A program made the position numbers and the translations under genes. A DNA stretch of 64,000 nucleotides, from positions 1 to 64,000 of the forward strand of contig JBAMJV010002098.1 in NCBI GenBank assembly GCA_037951105.1, in the 5' to 3' direction. Under the pieces are notes generated by a model. It ran no database searches. It had not been told where the DNA came from and was given only the letters and a program-made list of their open reading frames with translations. This document shows positions 40,401 through 49,800 of this stretch, in pieces (the stretch's first letter is position 1; each line of letters opens with the position of its first letter). Origin of the DNA: Echinarachnius parma (Eukaryota; Echinodermata; Echinoidea; Clypeasteroida; Echinarachniidae).

Positions 40401-42802
40401 CTGGGAACCACCAACAACTCACAGAGGAGAAGGATGCTGAGATTTCCGATTTGAAGACCCAATTGCAGTCAGTTAATGCACATTTACAAGCCAACGAGAA
40501 GTTATTGAAGTCAAAAGAGGACCTGTTGAAGTCTAAGGAAGAACTGTTGAAGTCCAAGGACCAGACAGAAGAAACAGAGAGGGTCAAGGAGCAGCTGGAT
40601 TCGCAGGGTCACGCTCTCCTTGAGATGGATGCTCTGATGCAGGACAGGAGCATGCAACTGGAGCAGAAGAAGGTCGAAGTGGCAACTCTGAAGCAGCACG
40701 TCGACCGTCAGGACCAGATGATCCTGGAGCGTGAATCAACCCTCCAGAGGCAGAGCCATGACCTGCAGCGTCTTCAGCAGGACCTACAGGGGAAGACGGA
40801 GGAGGCTCACATGCTGCGCCAACACACCCAGCAGCTTGGTGCACGGCTCCAAGCAGCTGAGGCGGAACTGGCCAAGTGCCTCCAGGAGATCACTGGACAG
40901 CAGCACCTGGTGCATAACAAAGATGGCGAGCTGCGTCAGCTCCAGGATCTGTTGGCCAGGACTGGCGCAGAGATCAGGGAGAAGGACTTTGAGATTGGAG
41001 CCCTCCAAGACAAGTGCAAGACTCTAACCAGACTGGTGGATGAGAGGGAGACTGACACCAAGGGTGAGGTCAGGAGGCTTCTCACCGAGGCAGAAGCAAT
41101 GCAGACCCAGGCACAGAGATTCCAGAGCGAGAGGGATCAGACACTACTGGCCCTGGACAAGTGTCAGAGAGACCTTCAGCTGCTTCAGCAAGAGGTAGAG
41201 TAAACACAAATGTTTACATTTCATAATGAAGTAACTTATAGTTTATAGTAATTTATATAGGAAATTTATCTACTCTTCTGTGCTAACATTTCTCAAAGTA
41301 CTTGACTTTTCTAGCTTAATCAATTAATGACATTTAATATAAAAAAAGGAATTGTTATTATGTAGCGGGAGTGCAACTGATCTATCAATTTAATATTCAT
41401 TCATGGACTGCAGTTTTTTATTTTGCTGGGATATGTTTACCAAGACAATTATTTTTTTTAAATCCACAGTTGTCTTTTCAACCCATTTGTAGAAAATGTG
41501 GACTTGGCAGAAATTGTAACCTTGAAAACATTTCTTCTTTATCCTATAGGCCGACACAAGAGCTACCAATGAGCAGAAGCTAATACAAGAACTAGAGCGG
41601 CTAAGGACCCACCTTATTTTAGATGTATGATGCCTACATGTACACAGTTTTTCAGTTTTCATTAAGGCTTCCTGTGTTTACAGTATGCTCATATAGTACA
41701 AATGAATGTTCATAAATTGTATGTGGATGTGTCTGTCTAAATGAGAATTAAAACTTGGAATCTTATTTTCTAGACTGACTCAAGAGCCAGAAATGAGCAG
41801 AAGCTGATGAAAGAACTAGAGCGTCTGAGGTCCCACCTTATCCAGATGGAGGATGCCTACACACAGGAGGCCCTGCAGTCGGAGGAGCGGGAGAAGGGAT
41901 TGAGGAATAGACTGAGCGTAGCTGAGGAACAAGCTCACAGCAGCTCCAATGCTGTACAGAGTGCAAGGTATGGATTAAGAAAAGTTAACTCATTGCCTAT
42001 GGGAACCTGATATTCCATGTATGATCAAAGAGAAGGATAGTTATGATATTAGTCAAGTTGGGGGAGGGAGAAGGGACTGAGGAATAGACTGAGCATAGCT
42101 GAGGAACAGGCTCACAGCAGCTCTACCGCTGTACAGAGTGCAAGGTATGGACTACAGTCATTCAGTAGTGTTATCATTATCAGATGTTTGTCTAAATTGC
42201 AGGAAATAAATGATATACTTGCTAAGTTTGAACATGAGAGGGGAAATTATGCACATTCTGTTTCCATCTATCACTTTTTAATATGCAAAACTTTTCTTTG
42301 TTGCAGCTCACATCTTCCTTTTGTCTTCGTGGTAAAGATGCTATTATCAAGATGAAATTGAAGTAATGTTGCATTGTTTGCACAAGAATTGTTATTTACT
42401 ATTATTTATAATGAATATTCCTGATATTTGTGTCATATTCCAGAAATACCAATAAAGCATCAATCTTTTATCTTTGCTGATCCCCTAAAGGGATATTAGG
42501 TCCAATCAAACAAATTTAACATTCTTAATTTTGTTTCTGTTCCTCTATTTGTTTGTGCGAGCAGTAAGGAGGCTATGGCCCAGATGGAGATGCTACAGGA
42601 CCAGCTGGAAGTGGCCACAGAGCAGAAGGACCAGGCCTTGCTACAGCTTTCTATGGTCCAAGAGGAGTCTGAGGAATACATCATGTCACTCAACAACCTA
42701 CAACTGGTGCTAGAACAGTTCCAACAAGGTATGATGGTGATGGTGGTGGTGGTGGTGGTGGTATTGTGATGGTGGTGATGGTTGTGATAAAGATGATGAT
42801 AC

Positions 42803-42833
<31 letters not shown>

Positions 42834-43803
42834 GAAGGACCAGACACTACTACAGCTATCTATGGTTCAAGAGGAGTCTGAGGAATACATCCTGTCACTC
42901 AACAACCTACAACTGGTCCTAGAACAGTTCCAACAAGGTAGGAAATATGATGATAAGTTTAATACCGAGATAATGTTGATTACTTGATTGTGATGTTGAT
43001 GATGATGGTGGTGATAAGCATGTGTGTGTGTGTGTTGACAAGGCTGTACTACGGCTGCCGATGGTCCAAGAGGAGTCCATCCTGTCATTCAACAACCTAC
43101 AGCTGGTCCTAGAACAGTTCCAACAAGGTAGGAAATATGTTGGTGATGATGGTTATGAATGTGGTGGTAATAGTGGTGATGAGGATGATGACAATGATGA
43201 TGACAATGACAATGATGATGATGAAGAAGGACAAGGCTCTACTACGGCTGTCAATGGTCCAAGAGGAGTCCTAGGAATACATCCTGTCACTCAACAACCT
43301 ACAGCTGGTCCTAGAACAGTTCCAACAAGGTATGATGGTGATGATGGTGGTGGTGGTGGTTGTGGTGGTGATAAGGATGATGATGATGATGATGATGATG
43401 GAAGATGTTGAAGGATCAGGCCCTACTACAGCTGTCAATGGTCCAATAGGAGTCTGAGGAATACATCCTGTCACTCAACAACCTACAGCTGGTCCTAGAA
43501 CAGTTCCAACAAGGTATGATAATGATGGTGGTGGTGGTGGCAGTGGTATTGATGATGATTATGGTGATGATTATTAATATAATATATAAGGTCCAGGCCA
43601 TACTACAGGCTCTATCAATGGTCCAAGAGGATTCGGAGGAATATATCCTATCACTGAACAACCTACAGCTGGTGCTAGAACAGTTCCAACAAGGTAGGAA
43701 ATATGATGGTGATGATGAGGATGATGGTGGTAGTGGTGGTGGTGGTGCTGGTGCTGGTGGTGGTGTTGATGATGATGATGGTGGTGGTGGTGGTGATGAT
43801 GAC

Positions 43804-43836
<33 letters not shown>

Positions 43837-46800
43837 AAAGATGATGATGGTGATGATGATGATGATAAAGATGATGATGGCAAAAACAATCATGACGATG
43901 ATCATGATGATGATATCAAGGATGATGATGATCTGCTTGTCTTTAATTAGCCACATGATATGTGAAACAGAGGAGAGGACAGAAATAATCACAAAGTATT
44001 TTCATATCATCTGCATTCACAGAGAAAGATGCATCGATTGCAGCAGAGGTTGAGGTCTATGAAATCAGAGCCAGGGAAAAGGAGCGCATCGCAGCTGACC
44101 TGCACAAGAGAACCTTGGAACTAGAGGTAAAACAAATAAATTCCACATGAGAAGGCTCTGATATTTCAAGGCTTCATAATGCATATAACATTATACATTT
44201 GCACCTAGTCATTTTGCTTTTTTGTTTTATAATGAATTGGTTTAGTGTAAAAGCTGTATTTAGCTTGATCCCCCATTCTTTTTGTTTTGTTTTTTCTGTT
44301 TACATACATGTAGATCTTATCCTTACAAGAATTTATTGTAATTATTTTGTTAATTTTTTACAAATAATGTTGGAAAATGCGTATCTACTAAAATATTACC
44401 TGTGTAATAAATGAGAGTCAATATGAGGCCAAGTTTTTTATCCTAGCAGAATCGTAGTTCGAAACAAGTGGTCCAGTACTGTGATAATTCAATCTTGCTA
44501 TTTTACAGGAGAGACTAACATCAGCGTAGGACGCCCTGGACATCACATGGTGAACAGCTGGATAAGAACGATTGCATATAACTATTTAGATTTGATAATG
44601 ATGATGATGATGATGAGTCTCTTTTAGCTAAATTATATTTTTCTCTGCATTTTGCTGTTTGAATCTTCCAGGAGAGGCTCTCCTCCGCACAAGAAGCCCT
44701 GGACATTGCATTACAGCTGGATAGAAAAATTTAACTTTTTGAGATTTGTGAGCTGTGTTAAACAGTCTGTATTTAATGTATGATGATTACATACCTGCCA
44801 ACCAGTAGGATTTTATCCTCTTTGTTCCGATTTTTTCCCTAGAAAAGGCTGAAAAATCGGAACAGTAGGATTTTTAAGAGGGAAAAAAAAAAAATAATCA
44901 TCTTTTTTTTCTTTACATGTGTATATAGATGCACACATACATAGTTTATGAATGTATATGAAAAAAAGCTTATTAAGCCAATATATTTATGATCTTTATC
45001 ATTGAAGTATTGCTCATTCATTGTGGTCATATGTTCAAATGTAAGGTTAAGATAGCACAAGAGAGCATCTAGAACCCTAGAGCTGGACCACGGCCGCAAA
45101 GGACTACGCGCTTCTCGCGCGCGATGTGCGCTTTGCTAACATGAGAGTAGGATTTTTCAAAGGTATGTGATTATAATAATGACGACAACGACTATCATAA
45201 TGATGAGCCTCTTTTTGCTTAATTGTATTTTCTCTCCATTCTCCAATCGTTATCTTTCATAAGAGGCTCTCATCTGCTCAAGAAGCCCTGGACATCGCAT
45301 CAAGGCTGGGCGAACAGCTGGATAAGAAAAATTTATTTCACTTATTTATTTTTTTTTCAGTTGGCTGAACACAATTTACTACCCCAGTTGATATGATGAT
45401 TTGGTTTCATGTAGTGTAAAGAAAAATGTATAGGGCTCTATTTGCTAAATAATGCAATTTTCTTTGCAATTTTGCTATTTGTATCTAAAGGAGAGGCTCT
45501 CATCCGCACAAGAAGCCCTGGACATTGCATCAAGGCTGAGTGAGCAGCTGGATAAGAAAGAGGAAGCACTGGACAGACTCAAAGTAGAAAGTAAGTTACC
45601 GTATTTGCTGGTGTATTAACCGCACCTTTTTTCTGACAGAAGAACCCACCAAAAAGGGGGGTGCGGTTAATATACAGAGTTAGTTTATGTGCAAGGAAAA
45701 ACTGGATAGGATTTTCTGGTATGTTTTGCTCCAATCGGAAGCAAGTACATGAGTGTAGTTTGTTATGTTAAGTACTTAAAGTTTACAAAAGTTTATAGAG
45801 AAAAGTCTGGAATATTAAGTTAAATGTGTTACACTGATCCCCAGCACAGTTTTATCATCTAGATGAAAAAAAATAAATTCCATTATTTTATAATGCATAC
45901 TTTGCTTATTTGTCTTTTTTTCCAGTGCACAAGAAGGATGAAACATTAGAGGAGTTTCACAGAAGATTTGAAGAAGTATCCAACAGCACGGAGAGTAAAG
46001 TTGACAAGTAAGTCATCTTTCATTTCTTTACTTTTTATTATTATTATTTATTCGGCAAATCAAATACACAAGAAAAGTGTAACAAAGTAAGGAAATTGCA
46101 ACCACTGGAACGCCAGGTCTTGGAAAAGTTAACTGAATAACTGTGGCCAAAAGCCTTTACCTTATTATCACAAACGTAAGATACGATCAAATTATCTAAT
46201 GGAAGATTACAAAACATATTTGATCAAATGAGAATCAGTCAAAGGGAGTTTCAGTTTGAAGATTACTTGGCATTAAGCATTTTTTATCAAATGTGTTTCA
46301 CGGAATGTTATTTAGTGGTAATTTTGAATATTTGGTACTACAGTAGTCTCCGCTTTATGGGGTAACATTTAAACGGGTAGGATTTGACAAAACATTTCTT
46401 ATGTTTCTTAAAGGGGTACACCTGTTAAAAGGGTTAAATATCCCTTGCAAAACACAACCCCATTAAGCGAAGAGTACTGTACCAATTTCAAGGAATTAGT
46501 TGAAAGCTTTTTACCCAAATTTACGATTAAGGCAAACAGGAAGTGGTCCATACATAAGGTTTCTTTACATCACCTTGGATATACTTCCTGTATTTTGCAC
46601 ACAGTAAAAGAGCAATTGACTTTCTTTTAATCCCCACCCTCTCACAAGCACAAGAGTACATATGTGCAATCTCAACACACTATTCATAGCTTGATACCAA
46701 GCTTGGTTAACAGTAGCACTAGGAGGTCTTTTTTAAGATAATCCCCCTAAATACACCAGTTAAATGTCCTCCATGCTTCATGCTCAATGACCTACAGGAA

Positions 46801-49800
46801 GTGGATGGGGAAGAAAAGGCAGTATGTGCAAAGAGCAAAGAAAGGCCTATTCATACTCATGGGGGTGTTTCACAAAGATCCAAAGTTGAACTTAACTCTA
46901 AGTTGGACTTACAAATTATGGAAAGCCGTTAGTTTCTTTGAAATATTTTTTTGTAAAAGTTCTTTTAGAAGCCATACAATGTTGATTCAAATTACTAATA
47001 TTCTCTATTATCAAGGAGATTTCATGTTCTTGATGTTAAATTGATAAAAAGTCAAACATTTTATTATAAGGCTTCAAATGGCTTTCCATAATCTGTAAGT
47101 CCTACTTGGAGTTAAGTTCAACTTAGGATCTTTGTGAAACACCCCCTGAAGTTTTTGATTGAATATTATACCCTTTCTGTAAACAGTACTTTATTGATTA
47201 ATTATTTGTGCCTTTTTAACTACAGGAAATGGAGTGGGGAAGTGGATGGGGGAAGAAAAGGCAGGAGGGGTAATGCCCCATTGTGCAAAGAGCAAAGAAA
47301 GGCCTATTGGTACTCCTGTGCCCCGTTTCATAAAACATTTGCAATTGTTGTACGTGTCCAATTATTGTTACTATTAGGTCAACAGCCAATCAGCACAAAG
47401 CATTTCAGCTGTTGCTATGGAAGTTACAATAATTGGACACTTACAACAATAGCAAGTGTTTTATGAAACGGGGCACTGAAGTTTTTGATAGAAAGTTATA
47501 ATCTTTCTTTCAACAATACTTCATTGAACAATTCTTTGGTCCTTTTGAAGTACAGGAAATGGAGAAGGATGTGGGATGTGGGTTGGGAGGGGCAAGGGTT
47601 GATGAACGAGAGGGAAGTGTCCGATCTTGAAACTTGCCGATTGGTCTACAGCCTATTATAAATTTAGGGGCTTGTGATTATAATTGTGGATTATGATTCG
47701 GGTTAGGGGTGTGGATTAGGGTTAGGGTTAGGTTTTGGGTTAGGAATCGTGTTTGGAGTTGGGGAAATTGAAGTTAAAGGCATCAGGTAGTAGACCAAAT
47801 AAGTTGAAGACCAACTGAGTGTAGACCAAGCGAACATAAACCTCCCATCGTGCAGGAGGCCCTCAAAGCCTAGGGAAAACAGATTTTGCTTTGTAATAAG
47901 TATGTTCATCATTGTTTTATCTTCTAGGCCGCTGGATCTGTTCCTGTTCCTGGCACCATGATGTAAATTTTTACTTTGTAATAACTTCTTGTCATTATTA
48001 TTGTCACTGTTGTTAGGCCACTGGTTAATGATCTTTTCCTGAATGTTTTGTAAGCAATAATTTCTTGATAATAGTGATTTTTCTCTGTAATACTTATTTG
48101 TGTAATTTTCTTAATTGTTTTTAGGCCACTGGTGAAGAATCTTTTCCTGAACTACCTGGTGGCGCCACCGGCCAAGCAACAGGAGATGGTCAAACTGATC
48201 AGCAGTGTACTCAGCTTCTCCCAGGAAGACATGCATAGAGTGAGTAGAAACTATTATGATTTCAATTCTTTATCATTCAAATTCTTCTTAATTTGTGCAT
48301 TTAGGCAAGCCCCCACACTAACTTTGTTCCCCTAATTGTTCAAATGTTCCCCAAAGAAAATTTCCCTTCACTAAAACAAATTTGGAACAAAACAAAAATA
48401 AATTGTGCTGGGTAGCTTGATCTATTTGGGAGATTTCTCAGTTGTTTGTAGATGAGACTTTCCCATAAGGAATTACATTTTCATCTCTTAGTTCAATAGA
48501 AATATTAGTTTGCTGACCGGGCAACCAAACTGTGAAATTTCCTTTTGACATAGATACTAAGCCCAGGCGATCGGGCAAGTGATGTGTCAAGCCCTGATTT
48601 AGGCACAAATACATTATGTAACCGAGCATGGTGGCTTAGTGGTTAGAGTGTCCGCCTCATGCACGGGAGGTCCCGGGTTCGAACCCAGACCGGGTCATAC
48701 CAAAGACTTTAAAAATGGTACCTCCTGCCTTCTAACCAGACACTCTGCATTTATAGAATGGAGAAGGGAAAGTTAATCACGCGAGTTACCAGAGGAGTGG
48801 CCCCCTTCTGTAACTTTCGCTACATTTAGTAGACGTGTGGCCTAGGGCTAATGAATCGGAGATAGGCGCTGCCTTATGTGCCAACATTGGTACGGGAAAG
48901 ACTTTAACTTTAACTAACTAACATTATGTAACAAATTAATATAGATTTGTTTTCCAATTGTGAAATCATACGTACTGTGTTTCCCTTTCCTTTCAGGTTG
49001 GTCTGAGCAGTTCTGCTGGTGGCTGGTTAAGTGGATTCTTCCGTCGTGGACCAGGTCCTAACGTCACCCCGCCCACCACACCCACCAAGGCTAATGCGGT
49101 AAGCAGATTGTATATGAAAATTAGTTTCAAATACTTTGTATTTTGGGGTTGCTTGGTTTGAGTGCCGTTCAGCACAGATGTCAATCTATAATAATAACAA
49201 TGAATGGGGATTTCTTAATCCCTTATGATCCTCTTAATGGCACATGTACTACTTGTGAGTGACCACATATTTCTAAATGAAGGGGGTAATATAATGTGGT
49301 TTGTGAAATAGAAAAAATGTGTAACTTAAACTAAAAGGTATATATATATCCATTAGTCTATTAACCTGTTGCTTACAGGAACAAGATGAGCTATGTACAA
49401 GGTCTATGGGGATTTCAGAATTTTGAAGTGAATAGGTTAAACCACAAAGTTTACCTATTTGTAAAACTCCTTTAAGTCATTTGTAAATCTAAATTATTGT
49501 ATTCCTTTTCTCCCTGCAGTCTTTCAGCCTAGAGTTCGTCCACTTCCTGGAGGCGGAGTCCACCCCCAAGCGCAGCCCCCGTCTCCCGGTGGATGAGATG
49601 AGCAGAGACACCCACCATCCACGCTCTTCCATCAACCCCTTCTCCTCCCCTATACCACAGCACTCCCCCTTCATGCAGGGGAATCCCCACACGGCCTCAC
49701 TGGGCGCTTCCCCTGGCTCCAGGGGTCCGGGGGCTGCGCACCCCTTCCTGAAGTCAACGGGGGCAGCCGGCGACACCCATTGGGGTGACCCAGCCTGTCA

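Larger units (their letters stand above)
46795..47560. repeat. Tandem intronic repeat, two units plus a third start
   Basis: ctacaggaa-tgga introduces units at about 46,794, 47,222 and 47,552. Two share gggaagaaaaggcag, gcaaagagcaaagaaaggcctatt and, beyond a MITE, tgaagtttttgat. Different MITEs occupy the same place in the two units. Confidence 0.75.

Noticed and set aside
37980-40844. Minus-strand frames of 60-140 codons opposite the large exon
   Set aside because: Shadows of a Glu/Gln/Leu-rich coding exon; low-complexity Ser/Leu products without homologues known to me.
42575-44053. Several open frames on both strands through the GAT/GGT repeats
   Set aside because: They are poly-Asp, poly-Met, poly-Ile or poly-Val translations of microsatellite plus copied exon 16 pieces; no independent gene.
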